DNA from: Obesumbacterium proteus
GTDB lineage: Bacteria > Pseudomonadota > Gammaproteobacteria > Enterobacterales > Enterobacteriaceae
NCBI RefSeq assembly: GCF_001586165.1
Contig: NZ_CP014608.1
Location: 1,984,001 to 2,048,000 of the forward strand
Length of the DNA: 64,000 bases
Direction: 5' to 3'
This document shows positions 11,513 to 21,053 of the stretch, piece after piece; positions within the stretch are counted from its first letter, which is position 1; each line of letters opens with the position of its first letter. The position numbers and the translations under genes are program-made. The notes beneath the pieces were generated by a model, which ran no database searches, was not told the DNA's origin, and was given only the letters and a program-made list of their open reading frames with translations.

Positions 11513-12826
11513 ATGACTAATATTAAAACCGGTATCTGCCTGCTGGCATTATGTTTGGGAGCTGCGCTGCAGGTGAATGCAGCGCCAGCGACGAACGATT
11601 GTGCCAGCTTGAAACTCGCAGTTTGCCCAGCGCCGACAGACACGCAGCTACCCGATGTCAAAGACATGCTGACGTGGAATCAACAGCAGCGGGTAGTCGG
11701 ATTTCGTAACGACTATCGCTCCTATGAAGGTGATGTTTTCAAAGCCGGAGAAGCGAAGCCCATCCCGCGGGCGGCACAGGACTTATCTGGTGTAACTTAC
11801 CAATATCATGGCGTGAACATTGGGTTGAAAGATTACCTCAAGCGCAACAGCGTTACGGGCATGATAGTGATTAAAGATGGCAAAATTGTGTGGGATTATT
11901 ATGGCCAGGGGAATACGCCAACTACGCTGTGGACATCGCGCTCGGTGGGGAAATCCGTCGTATCAACGCTGGTGGGAGTGGCGCTAAAAGAGGGGAAAAT
12001 CACCTCGCTAGACGACGAAGTAGTCAAATATAACCCAGATGTACGCGGCACGGCGTGGGAACATGTCACGATACGCCAGCTATTACAGCACACTTCAGGC
12101 GTCACCTGGGGCGAAGATTACACCAACCCTAAATCAGATTTTGCGCAACTCACCCAGTGTGAGGCTAACAGCGACACTTATCAGTGTGTTAATAAATTGG
12201 TGAAAGACCCACAGCGAAAAGCCTACGCTAAGCCGGGACAGGCATGGTCTTACTCATCAGGCGGGGCGTGGTTGCTGGGTGATACGCTAGAAAAAGCGAC
12301 CGGAAAATCCTTGGCGCAGAACCTGCAAGAAAAGATTTGGCAGCCCGACGGAATGATCCACGATGGTGTATGGCACAGCTATCAGTTGGGCAAGCACGAT
12401 GTTGGCGCCCATGGATTTAACGCCACGCTTGAAGATTGGGGCAAGTTTGGCCTGTTTATTATGAATGACGGCGTGCTGCCTGATGGAACCAAAATGTTGC
12501 CCGACCATTGGGTGATGGATGCACGCACATGGAACCGAGCAGAGAAATCGGTGACCGCAGCGCACCCTGATGGTAGCTACGGCTATGAATGGTGGAATAA
12601 TAGTGTTCCCGCCAATGCCGTTAACGTAGGGCCAAAGCAGGGGTTAGAAAGCAAAGATACCCTGTGGGCGCTAGGCATTTTTGGTCAGATGATCGTTGTG
12701 AATCAAAAAGAGAAACTGGTTATCGTGCAATGGTCCACATGGCCACAGGCGGAACCCTCCTTCAGCGCACAGCCGCTTGAGGCCTCGCTGATGTTTAATG
12801 CTATCGCTAATCATTTAGCTAAATAG
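11513..12826 (+). CDS. Periplasmic beta-lactamase-fold serine hydrolase
   Basis: This 437-residue secreted protein has a signal peptide (residues 1-24, ending VNAA) and the serine beta-lactamase/penicillin-binding fold of class C-like esterases. The nucleophile motif is SVGK (144-147; S-x-x-K) and YSSGG (from 247) is the second catalytic element. It resembles 6-aminohexanoate-dimer hydrolase and EstB-type esterases rather than true beta-lactamases. AAGGGAA precedes ATG 11513. It is flanked by terminators on both sides, so it is transcribed alone. The substrate is unknown. Confidence 0.85.
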   Translation: MTNIKTGICLLALCLGAALQVNAAPATNDCASLKLAVCPAPTDTQLPDVKDMLTWNQQQRVVGFRNDYRSYEGDVFKAGEAKPIPRAAQDLSGVTYQYHGVNIGLKDYLKRNSVTGMIVIKDGKIVWDYYGQGNTPTTLWTSRSVGKSVVSTLVGVALKEGKITSLDDEVVKYNPDVRGTAWEHVTIRQLLQHTSGVTWGEDYTNPKSDFAQLTQCEANSDTYQCVNKLVKDPQRKAYAKPGQAWSYSSGGAWLLGDTLEKATGKSLAQNLQEKIWQPDGMIHDGVWHSYQLGKHDVGAHGFNATLEDWGKFGLFIMNDGVLPDGTKMLPDHWVMDARTWNRAEKSVTAAHPDGSYGYEWWNNSVPANAVNVGPKQGLESKDTLWALGIFGQMIVVNQKEKLVIVQWSTWPQAEPSFSAQPLEASLMFNAIANHLAK

Positions 12827-12848
12827 CAAGACTCATGTTCTGATGTTT

Positions 12849-12874
12849 AAACCACGCTTAGGCGTGGTTTTTTT
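12849..12874 (+). terminator. Rho-independent terminator of the serine hydrolase gene
   Basis: AAACCACGC pairs perfectly with GCGTGGTTT around a TTAG loop, and the stem runs into TTTTATATTT. This is a textbook intrinsic terminator. Confidence 0.9.
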
Positions 12875-13444
12875 ATATTTAAGACCTTGGCATTGGGGAA
12901 GTAAGAGTGCGTTCTATACACGCAAAAATGGCGTAGAAACATGGAAAAACCGTGCCCAACCTTGCAGATATCTTCAATAACTCTCAGTAAATAATTATAA
13001 ATCTCGTGAGGTTCAGTATTTTCTTATTAATAATTTTCGCCAAGAGTATAGATTATACCTTGTGGTAAAGAATTAAGCGTTCTAAAAACTATAGTGCTAT
13101 TTAAATTCCTAAAGAATATTGTGATTTATAACGGTTATATTTTTTATCAACACGAGGTTATCTATGGTTATTTTGAAATAGTGATAATGATTAATCTTTA
13201 TTTCGAATTGTCGCGATCTTACATCCTTTTAAAAAAGATATATTGATATAATTCCGCTATATTATTCTTAATTTTTATGAATGAGATTAAATGAGGTCTA
13301 TAGGGTTTATTCGAATATTTCTCTCTTGTATAATTCGAGCTTAAATAGGCTATTCGATAAGAAAGATGAGGATAATGAGATTCTGTTTTTTACAGCGAAG
13401 GCTAATAATAGTGAAGATCTAAGTCACACTGGAGCTTACGGCTA
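12875..13444. other. AT-rich promoter region of the Tad locus regulator
   Basis: These 570 bases hold no supported gene. The sequence is clearly more AT-rich than the flanks (long A/T runs from 13000 to 13400), as is common for H-NS-silenced accessory loci. It presumably carries the promoter of the membrane regulator that starts at 13445. Confidence 0.5.
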
Positions 13445-14035
13445 ATGAATGATGTAAGTAAGGATGACACGATATTCATCCTTGGGGATGGCATTCGGTT
13501 TGAGCCTGAAAAGCGTTGTCTGATAAATGACTTTGGCACAGTGATTAACCTGCCAGAAAATAGCTATCGGTTTTTGCTTCTTCTATTGGAAGGCGAAACT
13601 GATAAACAAAATATTATCAACCAGGTATGGCATGAGCAGCGAGGTTCGGTTAGTGACAGTAGCTACTATGGCCAAATCTATATGTTGAGAAAGTCATTTG
13701 AACAGATCGGTCTTTCAAGCGCATTTATAAAAACGATCCCCAGAAAAGGGGTTAAGTATATGGGGAGCGTGCTGCGTGAAAAAGAGTTCCTATCCGTTAG
13801 TAACTCAGAGGAAAAAACGCCAGCACTATCTTTAGCTACATCGATTGGAATGGGGGACGCGCTAACATCTCCCTTAGAGAACATAGGATATACACACCGT
13901 AAGGAGTCATCAAATAGCGGCAAAGAATGGTATCACTCGCGTCGCTGGAATGTTTTTATCTCAGTATTATCACTGCTTGCAGTGTGCTGGATTTCGACCC
14001 TTGTCGTTGTGGTTATCCTATTTTTTGCTAAATAA
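13445..14035 (+). CDS. ToxR/CadC-type membrane-anchored transcriptional regulator
   Basis: The 196-residue protein has an N-terminal winged-helix domain of the ToxR/CadC/OmpR type (about residues 10-110; LPENSYRFLLLLLEGE, SYYGQIYMLRKSFE and IPRKGVKYMG are typical). A linker and one membrane helix (169-193) follow, and the protein ends 3 residues later. It has almost no periplasmic domain, so it cannot sense outside signals on its own in the way CadC does. It stands directly before flp and the tad genes in the same direction, so I infer control of the pilus locus. Confidence 0.85.
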   Translation: MNDVSKDDTIFILGDGIRFEPEKRCLINDFGTVINLPENSYRFLLLLLEGETDKQNIINQVWHEQRGSVSDSSYYGQIYMLRKSFEQIGLSSAFIKTIPRKGVKYMGSVLREKEFLSVSNSEEKTPALSLATSIGMGDALTSPLENIGYTHRKESSNSGKEWYHSRRWNVFISVLSLLAVCWISTLVVVVILFFAK

Positions 14036-14208
14036 CTCTCATTGTTGTTTATCAATCATAAATTATAAAAACAAATATGACCTCAATAAGGACTCTTAAG
14101 GCCCATTATATTTTAATAGCTCCGTCGTTACCTATGGGGCATCGGCAAGAACAAGATGGTTATTAACACGCCACCGAAATGGCGGATTTAAATTTACAAG
14201 GAATATCA

Positions 14209-14445
14209 ATGAATACTTTTTTGACTAAATGTTATGTGGCTGCTCATATTCGTTTTCATGAGTTTGGTAAAGATCAGCGTGGTGTCACTGCGATTGAATA
14301 TGCATTAATTGGTGTTGCCATGGCGACTCTGTTGGCATTTATTCTGGGCGATCAAGACTCCGGTTTCTTGGGCGCGTTGAAGGACACGTTCGAGAAAATT
14401 AAAGAGGCAATTGAAAGCGTTACTATCAGCAAAACTACGCCTTAA
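14209..14445 (+). CDS. flp: Flp-type major pilin
   Basis: This is the structural subunit of the Tad/Flp pilus. The ATG at 14209 is preceded by AAGGA; an upstream in-frame ATG has none. The 78-residue prepilin has a basic leader and the processing site G25/V26 followed by VTAIEYALIG, with Glu at +5 and Tyr at +6 as in Flp pilins. A hydrophobic helix (residues 30-47) and a polar tail follow. A strong hairpin lies after the gene, separating it from tadV, which should give extra pilin transcript. Confidence 0.95.
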   Translation: MNTFLTKCYVAAHIRFHEFGKDQRGVTAIEYALIGVAMATLLAFILGDQDSGFLGALKDTFEKIKEAIESVTISKTTP

Positions 14446-14511
14446 GGAAAGACAAAATCTTAACGTGATAACAATAAGTTAGAACGTATTTTTTGTAAGA
14501 CTCTCTGTTTA

Positions 14512-14551
14512 GCAGCAAGAAAATCATGGACGATATTCTTGCTGCATTTTT
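14512..14551 (+). terminator. Hairpin with U-tract after the flp pilin gene
   Basis: GCAGCAAGAA (14512-14521) pairs perfectly with TTCTTGCTGC (14536-14545) and is followed by ATTTTTG. It lies between flp and tadV and probably works as a partial terminator inside the operon. Confidence 0.8.
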
Positions 14552-14587
14552 GTCGATTATCATAATAACTAAAGTGGGAATGCACAC

Positions 14588-15025
14588 ATGGTGTGGTTAA
14601 TCAAAGCTAATTTTATTGTCGTCGGCATAATATTGATCTTCATTATGTGGCAGGACATTTTATTTAGAAAGATTACACACACGAGTCTTTTGTTACTCGC
14701 CATATTTCTGTTGCCATTGATCCTACTGCAAACTCACCTGCCTAATCTTATGCTCGGCCTCATCGCTTTAGTCGGAGGTTTTATCCTTTTCATCGCCCGC
14801 TTATGGGGCGGTGGTGATGCAAAACTGGTTGCCGTATTAGCGCTTGCTTTTCAGGGAAGCGTGTTTTATGACTTCTTATTTTTAACCGCATTTCTCGGTG
14901 GCGTTATCGCTATTATTGGTTTTGCTTTTTTCCGCAACAATCTGCGTAGTCACGGCGTGCCATACGGTGTCGCTATTTCTTTGGCATTTATTCTTATCTA
15001 TCCCGTGCCATCTTTTTATCATTAA
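14588..15025 (+). CDS. tadV: Prepilin peptidase TadV/CpaA
   Basis: This is an A24-family aspartic prepilin peptidase in the inner membrane, which cleaves Flp, TadE and TadF leaders. The 145 residues form about five membrane helices. Both catalytic Asp residues are visible: Asp23 (WQDILFRKI) and Asp77 in the GxGD motif (WGGGDAKL). The N-methyltransferase domain of PilD-type enzymes is absent, as usual for TadV. GGGA precedes ATG 14588. Confidence 0.92.
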   Translation: MVWLIKANFIVVGIILIFIMWQDILFRKITHTSLLLLAIFLLPLILLQTHLPNLMLGLIALVGGFILFIARLWGGGDAKLVAVLALAFQGSVFYDFLFLTAFLGGVIAIIGFAFFRNNLRSHGVPYGVAISLAFILIYPVPSFYH

Positions 15026-15044
15026 TCCTGCTTAGGACATCTCA

Positions 15045-15866
15045 ATGAACCATCGCATGCTTTTTTTTCTTTCAATAATTGTTATTGCAGTTGGTATTAC
15101 CGGCATTTTTGTGCAAAAGAAAACGCCAGAAGTCTCTGAGGTCAAATCCGCACCTCAAGCAAGCCATACCATCATGGTTGCTGAGGCAATAAGAGAATTA
15201 AAACCTTATGACATCTTAGGTCGTGATGATTACAAAATAACATCGATTGAGATCTCCAAAGAAAGCAAAGATCGCCGTGATATTTCCTCATTAGATAACG
15301 GAGATCTTCAGGGATACTTAATTAGACACAATATATCAAAAGGCAGCATTATTTTACCTGAAATGGTGGAGTCACCGAAGAGTCCCACGTTCTCAGCCCA
15401 CTCACTGAGAAGCAATGAGACACCTTACAGCTATAAAATTAAGTCGGAAGATGAGTATCTTCTTTCCTCTCTTTCTATTGGTGATGAGGTTTCTCTCTAC
15501 ATTCGATTAGTTGAAGTGGATAAAAGCAAAAAAAATAATATCGGACTGGTCACTGAGGGCAGCAATAGCCCAGATAAAAATATGAAGCGTTATGCCATTA
15601 GCCGTGTGATGGGGCCGATCTCTATTGTTGATATTAAAAAAATGCCCAAAGCAACCTCGAAGAATTACAACGGGGATGACTCTGTAGGAACGGTAGTCTT
15701 GAGGCTTGACAGCCAACAGTTATCCGAACTTAAGGTCGTTGAGAAGGCTGGTGAGATCTTATTATTCCCGTTTGATGAATATGAGGATGAGAGCAACCAA
15801 AAAATTAGAATGGATGAAGTGTTACCCCAATTTAATTCCGTTAAAGAGTTGAGAGGTGGAGAGTGA
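15045..15866 (+). CDS. rcpC: Flp pilus assembly protein RcpC/CpaB
   Basis: This 273-residue envelope protein has an N-terminal signal anchor (residues 4-23) and a SAF-type domain (around 40-110), the architecture of CpaB/RcpC. It is thought to act in the periplasm with the secretin. It ends with an overlap into the GTG start of the secretin gene (GTGA), which shows translational coupling. Confidence 0.85.
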   Translation: MNHRMLFFLSIIVIAVGITGIFVQKKTPEVSEVKSAPQASHTIMVAEAIRELKPYDILGRDDYKITSIEISKESKDRRDISSLDNGDLQGYLIRHNISKGSIILPEMVESPKSPTFSAHSLRSNETPYSYKIKSEDEYLLSSLSIGDEVSLYIRLVEVDKSKKNNIGLVTEGSNSPDKNMKRYAISRVMGPISIVDIKKMPKATSKNYNGDDSVGTVVLRLDSQQLSELKVVEKAGEILLFPFDEYEDESNQKIRMDEVLPQFNSVKELRGGE

Positions 15867-17266
15867 GTTTTTGTCTAGTAACGAAAAAAAATAAATACAA
15901 AAAAGCAGGATATGTGAATTCGAAAGTTTCATGGTTGCTGGGTATGACGGGATTATTTCTCTCCTATGGCGTGCATGCCCAAGAGGTATACATGGAGGCT
16001 GGCGAATCTCAGGTTATTCAGGTTGATGGAAGTATTGACACTATTTTTATCTCAGCACCTAAAGTTGCTGACTATGAAATTATTGGTGACCGCGGTGTCA
16101 TGGTGTATGCCAAAAGCGACGGCCAAACCGATCTTATTGCTTTTGATAAAAATGGCGACCAGCTCATTAAAACGACGCTCGTGGTTGATCCTATTTTGAG
16201 TGCAGTACAAAAAAAGGTCGGCCAGCTGGTGCCGGATAGTCAAATTTCGATTCAAAAAGTGGGTAAAACCTACATTTTGAATGGAACCGTGCCCACAGAA
16301 GAAGACCGCGACCGTGTTTATCAAATCGTGGGTGAAGGCGTGGGCGCTAAACGCACAGCGAATAAAAAAGATGTACCGAGCACGAGCGGTGGAAGCGGTG
16401 GTGGAAGCGAGGGCAGCAATGCTTGGCTCGATGAGGTGGTTTATCAGGAAGTGATCAACAAGCTAAAACTGCCGACCACCAATCAGGTCAACGTAAAGCT
16501 CTCGGTCGTCGAGGTGACTAAGACATTCAGCGATAACGTGGGCATCGACTGGGGAACCATCAGTGGCACCAGCGGCAATATCACACCAGGCACATTCCGC
16601 TTTGTGAAATTCAACGCCGACACGCTGAGCTCGCTGGTGCATGCCATCAGCAATGACTCGATAGCGCGCGTGCTGGCTGAGCCGAATCTTTCCGTATTGT
16701 CGGGCGAATCCGCTGAGTTTCTGGTCGGCGGCGAAGTGCCGGTAGTCACCAGCTCTGCCAATGGTTCTAACGTCCAATATAAGGATTTTGGTATCAAGCT
16801 CAACGTGGGCGCTAAAGTCAGCAGTAGCCAACGCATCCGCGTGACGCTGGGTGAAGAGGTCAGCAACGTCGATAGCACCTACAGCACTAACGCCGGTGAC
16901 TCGTTCCCCGCATTTCAAACGCGTCGCGCAAAAACCACCGTTGAGCTGGCCGACGGAGAAAGTTTCCTGCTCGGCGGCCTTATCAGCAATAACGAGCGCG
17001 AAGATCTGTCTCGCTTACCGTTTATTGGTGATGTACCGATTCTCGGGGCGCTATTTAGAAATGCCAAAACCGAGCGCACACGCGGCGAACTGGTGGTGGT
17101 GGCCACCGTTAATCTGGTTAAACCCGTCACCATGCGCGATATCGTTTTGCCTGATTTTCAACGCACCTCAACGCTTGCTCGTTTTATGAATTTTGAAGGC
17201 ATTAGCAATCTACGCGATAGAAAACTGGCTGAAGGTTTTGTCGAGCAAGGAGGGTTTATTAAATGA
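15863..17266 (+). CDS. rcpA: Outer-membrane secretin RcpA/CpaC
   Basis: This 467-residue secretin forms the outer-membrane pore of the Tad pilus. The signal peptide ends near HAQ (residue 40), then come an N-terminal pilus-domain (about 40-110), a BON-like segment and a Ser/Gly linker (residues 173-182). The C-terminal secretin domain has VPVVTSSANG, TRRAKTTVELADGESFLLGG and RLPFIGDVPILGALFR. The GTG at 15863 has AGAGG 6 bases upstream; a GTG at 15914 would give a shorter signal peptide but is too close to its binding site. The stop overlaps the next ATG. Confidence 0.92.
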   Translation: MSFCLVTKKNKYKKAGYVNSKVSWLLGMTGLFLSYGVHAQEVYMEAGESQVIQVDGSIDTIFISAPKVADYEIIGDRGVMVYAKSDGQTDLIAFDKNGDQLIKTTLVVDPILSAVQKKVGQLVPDSQISIQKVGKTYILNGTVPTEEDRDRVYQIVGEGVGAKRTANKKDVPSTSGGSGGGSEGSNAWLDEVVYQEVINKLKLPTTNQVNVKLSVVEVTKTFSDNVGIDWGTISGTSGNITPGTFRFVKFNADTLSSLVHAISNDSIARVLAEPNLSVLSGESAEFLVGGEVPVVTSSANGSNVQYKDFGIKLNVGAKVSSSQRIRVTLGEEVSNVDSTYSTNAGDSFPAFQTRRAKTTVELADGESFLLGGLISNNEREDLSRLPFIGDVPILGALFRNAKTERTRGELVVVATVNLVKPVTMRDIVLPDFQRTSTLARFMNFEGISNLRDRKLAEGFVEQGGFIK

Positions 17267-17757
17267 GGATCTCCCATCTATTCCATGGTGCGCTTTTATT
17301 CATGATGATGGCATCGCCTGCTGGTTGGGCTAGCCAATTAGAAAAGCATGGCTCACCACAAATAACCGAGCAGATTATTGAGCTGGCTTCAAACGACCAA
17401 ATTTCTAAAGAAATTGCGGTTGGCAAAGTGATTAACCAAGCCAGCGGGGGATTTAATGGCTATATCCGCCTGGAATGGTTTGATGATGAATTTTCAGCCA
17501 CGGCCAAACAGGTGAGGCAAGACCTGATTGCCAAAGGCATCACGCCGGAGAGGATCTCTTTATCCTATCAGGGCGGCGGTTATCGCACTAAAGAGGCGTC
17601 GGGTATTCAGGTTCATATTCAAAAAATTATTCTACGTTTACCTGAGTGTCGGTATTCGACACAGAATTATAAATTCGATCTTTATGATGATACGGGATGT
17701 GCAATTAACAATAATCTCGCCTCCTCATTAGTTAGCCCATATAAATATTATTTCTGA
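17263..17757 (+). CDS. rcpB: RcpB/CpaD-like Tad assembly protein
   Basis: This 164-residue exported protein has a signal peptide (residues 1-23, ending GWAS) and no lipobox. The C-terminal stretch DTGCAINNNLASSLVSP matches the GCA-x-NLA-x-V-x-P signature of CpaD/RcpB proteins. These proteins stabilise or gate the secretin. Its ATG overlaps the stop of rcpA, and tadZ follows 12 bases later, the usual tad order. Confidence 0.8.
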   Translation: MRISHLFHGALLFMMMASPAGWASQLEKHGSPQITEQIIELASNDQISKEIAVGKVINQASGGFNGYIRLEWFDDEFSATAKQVRQDLIAKGITPERISLSYQGGGYRTKEASGIQVHIQKIILRLPECRYSTQNYKFDLYDDTGCAINNNLASSLVSPYKYYF

Positions 17758-17769
17758 GGAAGCGCAAAT

Positions 17770-18896
17770 ATGCTGTTATTCCCACAAAAGGACGATGTTA
17801 AGTCAGCGCAGAATGAGAAAGCATTTTATGTTTTATCCTCGCGAAAGGTCATTAATGAAGAGCTAAGTCAATTATTGCGATTAGCCGGTTTTAATCAGGT
17901 CACTAGCGTACTGCAAGATTTAGATTCAAACCCTAACCTTGCTATCTCTGAAAAAGACTATGGCATTGTTATTGATATTGGCCGCCAAGAATATATCGAT
18001 AACATTGTACCGGCGATTTTAGCCATGGTACCGCGTGGCGTATGGTGCTGCGTGGTGGGCGACAGCGATTCAATTATGCTGGCGCAGGCCTTCTTGCGCG
18101 ACGGGATCCAATATTTCAATTTAAATTCTCAGCGTGAGCTTTTTGTTCAGTCGGCTATTTCGAGCACCAACCTAAAATCAATGCGTTGGGCGGTAAGCAT
18201 TAGCATATTGGGCTGTAAAGGCGGGGTGGGTAATAGCTCTATTGCTTACCAGACCATCAGTAATATTGTGCAGGCCAAAGCAATGCCTTCGCTCTTTGTT
18301 CAGGGAGCCAACGGTTCACGTGACCTTGATTTGCTTACGGGCAAAAAAATGGTGCAGGAAATTGTGGCTGGGCAAAAAATTTAGATCTCATGAGTAGCGG
18401 TAGTCAGCTCTATCCCGATCTCTCGTTAGATAGCTTCCAAAAATATAACTTCGTGCTGTTTGAAGAAGCCATTAATACCGCTAATAAAGAAACGCTGCGT
18501 CAGCTGGTTGAAAGCTCATCGTGTTTGGTTTTAGTGATGGATCGTTCAATGGCATCCGTGCGCGTTGCGCGCGGCATGATTGAAGTGGTTGAGTCGCTCA
18601 ATCGATCTCAGCTTGCACCACGTCGGTTATTTATATGCCTGAATGACAGTCGGCCATTTAGCATGAATATGCTGAGTATTGAAGACTTACAATCGCTATT
18701 AGGGCGACCGCTTGATGTGGTCTTTCCCTATAACAAACAAAAAGAGGGCGTCACACGTTTTGTTGGACTCAGTCGCAAAATTGCACCTATTGACCAGCTC
18801 ACCCGTTTAATCCTTGGCGGCGCGCCGATCCATAAGGGATCGCTGATCAACCGCTTGGTGAAAAATGGGCTCTTGAAAAAAAGTCAGGTGGCATAA
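17770..18896 (+). pseudogene. tadZ: TadZ/CpaE pilus localisation ATPase, split by a one-base frameshift
   Basis: TadZ is a ParA/MinD-like protein that places the Tad machine at the pole. The first frame (17770-18384) covers the receiver-like domain and the nucleotide-binding loop KGGVGNSS (150-157), where Asn replaces the usual Lys. It stops just after an A6 run at 18374-18379. The second frame (to 18896) continues the same protein (KNLDLMSSGSQLYP onward). One extra A would join them into 375 residues, the normal TadZ length. tadA starts on the next base. The break could be a sequencing error, a decayed gene or slippage at the A-run; neither half looks able to work alone. Confidence 0.8.
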
Positions 18897-20177
18897 ATGG
18901 ATATCAGCATTGAAGTTCAAGAAGCCCTGCGCGATGGCGTATTACAAAATATCGAGATTAATACCATTGAAGCATTAGTTGGCGACCGCCTACAGCTGCT
19001 CGCCGAAATGAATCGTGTGCTGGAACGTGTGGTTGAACAGCAAAACATCTATTTAAATTCCCAAAACCAAAATAGTTTTGCTGAAATGATGGCGGATGAA
19101 ATTCTTGGCTACGGTCCATTAAGACCACTGCTGGAAGACGAAACCGTCAGTGATATTTTGGTTAATGGCCCTGAGAATATTTATATCGAGCGAGCGGGCA
19201 AGCTAGAGCTCACAAAATGCCGCTTTATTAACAATAACCAATTAACGGACATTGCCAAACGGTTGGTACAACGTGTCGGTCGTCGTCTCGATGAAGGGCG
19301 GCCATTGGTCGATGCGAGGTTACATGACGGCAGTCGTTTAAACGTGGCGATTCCGCCCATTGCATTAGACGGAACCTCTATTTCGATCCGTAAATTTGGT
19401 AAAAGCAATATTGAATTATCAGATCTTATCCGAATGAACGCCATGAGTGGGCAGATGGCCAATTTCCTGATTATCGCTGCTCGGTGTCGAGTCAATATTA
19501 TTATTTCTGGCGGGACAGGCTCGGGGAAAACCACGCTGCTTAATGCGCTGTCAAAGTATATCGACCCTAGCGAACGTATTATTACTATGGAAGATGCGGC
19601 AGAGTTACGCATGATGCAGCCCCATGTTTTAAGGATGGAGATGCGCTTGGCGGGGGTCGAAAACACCGGCCAAATTACGATGCGAGCGTTATTGATTAAC
19701 TCACTGCGAATGCGACCCGACCGCATTATTGTCGGGGAGTGCCGTGGCGAAGAATCATTTGAAATGCTTCAGGCAATGAATACGGGCCATGATGGTTCTA
19801 TGTCAACACTGCATGCCAATAACCCTCGAGATGCCATTTCGCGTTTGGAGAATATGGTCATGATGGCTGGAATGAATATTCCCATAGAGTCAATCCGTCG
19901 CAATATTGTCTCTGCTATTAACATCGTTATTCAAGTATCGAGATTAAATGATGGCAGCCGAAAAGTAATGAACATTAGTGAGGTTATGGGGATTGAAGGC
20001 GATCGTGTAATTCTGCAGGATATTTTTACTTTTCAAAGTCAATCAGATCGTGACGAAAATGGAAAAATCAAAGGCGAGTTTATCAATCATGGTCTGTTAA
20101 TGCGTTCTACGGTGATGCGCAATGCGGTGATGTTCAACGTGAGCGATGACCTAAAGCATATATTTGGCATGGAGTGA
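18897..20177 (+). CDS. tadA: TadA/CpaF secretion ATPase
   Basis: TadA is the hexameric cytoplasmic ATPase that drives Flp pilus assembly and retraction. The 426 residues contain the N-terminal domain and the RecA-like core with Walker A GGTGSGKT (205-212), the Asp box ITMEDAAELR, the Walker B region DRIIVGECRGEE and the His box STLHANNPRDAISRLE. It starts on the base after the tadZ stop and is followed 4 bases later by tadB. Confidence 0.96.
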   Translation: MDISIEVQEALRDGVLQNIEINTIEALVGDRLQLLAEMNRVLERVVEQQNIYLNSQNQNSFAEMMADEILGYGPLRPLLEDETVSDILVNGPENIYIERAGKLELTKCRFINNNQLTDIAKRLVQRVGRRLDEGRPLVDARLHDGSRLNVAIPPIALDGTSISIRKFGKSNIELSDLIRMNAMSGQMANFLIIAARCRVNIIISGGTGSGKTTLLNALSKYIDPSERIITMEDAAELRMMQPHVLRMEMRLAGVENTGQITMRALLINSLRMRPDRIIVGECRGEESFEMLQAMNTGHDGSMSTLHANNPRDAISRLENMVMMAGMNIPIESIRRNIVSAINIVIQVSRLNDGSRKVMNISEVMGIEGDRVILQDIFTFQSQSDRDENGKIKGEFINHGLLMRSTVMRNAVMFNVSDDLKHIFGME

Positions 20178-20180
20178 GAG

Positions 20181-21053
20181 ATGTCTTTTCTGATTCTATT
20201 TATTGGCTTGGTAGTCTTTAGCTTTAATTTTTACAACTGGCGAAAGCTTACCAAGATAGCCTCTAAAAGTACGTTTAACCCCAGACAATCCCTTGTATTT
20301 AGCTATATCAAAAATACGTGGCAAGAGTGGAAGCTTTATGCCCTAGGGGATTACAGTCTGAAAGGTATGAAGGGCGGAATAATTGCTTTCTTGCTGCTGC
20401 TGGTGTTGCTATTCCTGAATGCCAATTGGCTACAGTTTGATGTTTCTTTTTTTCTGCCTGTGACGTTAATCGTTATGTTTATTGCACAGCTGCGAATTGG
20501 ACGCAGCCTGCATCGACGCTATTTTGAAGACCGTTTTCCTGAAGTGCTATCGGTGGTGAATGCGGCGGTATCAGCGGGCAATAGCATCCATCAGGCACTA
20601 CATCGCTGTGGTGAAGGTATTGATGGCGACTTGGGGGCGACGTTTCATCGTATCGATCGTCGTTTAAATCTTGGTGAAGAACCCGAGCGTGTCTTTAATG
20701 ATGCATGGCAAAACTACCGCTATCGAGAGTTTTATTTCTTTGTGGTGGTGATGCTCGTCAGCCTGCAACACGGTGGTCAGCTGCGCACCTTAATTGGCCG
20801 GTTATCTCGGATTGTGAATAACAGCAAAAATATGGCGCGGCGAAAATCTGCCATGACCTCTGAGGCCAGAACCTCGGCCAAAATCGTGGCGTCGATTCCA
20901 TTGCTATTTTTCTGCGGCATGAAGTATTTCAGCCCGCAAAACTTTGATTTTGTGGTTCACGATCCTATTGGTCGCCTGATTCTTTATTACGTCATTGCCA
21001 GTGAGGCGATCGGCATGATCATCATCTGGATTTTGCTAAGAAGGGCGCTCTAA
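20181..21053 (+). CDS. tadB: TadB inner-membrane platform protein
   Basis: This 290-residue inner-membrane protein belongs to the GspF-like family. Membrane helices occur at residues 3-19, 65-110, 245-260 and 265-288, and the cytoplasmic helical domain (PEVLSVVNAAVSAGNSIHQA) is recognisable. With TadC it forms the platform through which TadA works. Its stop codon overlaps the ATG of tadC. Confidence 0.9.
   Translation: MSFLILFIGLVVFSFNFYNWRKLTKIASKSTFNPRQSLVFSYIKNTWQEWKLYALGDYSLKGMKGGIIAFLLLLVLLFLNANWLQFDVSFFLPVTLIVMFIAQLRIGRSLHRRYFEDRFPEVLSVVNAAVSAGNSIHQALHRCGEGIDGDLGATFHRIDRRLNLGEEPERVFNDAWQNYRYREFYFFVVVMLVSLQHGGQLRTLIGRLSRIVNNSKNMARRKSAMTSEARTSAKIVASIPLLFFCGMKYFSPQNFDFVVHDPIGRLILYYVIASEAIGMIIIWILLRRAL

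Noticed and set aside
16463..16918. Long minus-strand frames inside the rcpA secretin gene
   Set aside because: The plus strand carries the secretin motifs and a continuous operon with overlapping starts and stops.
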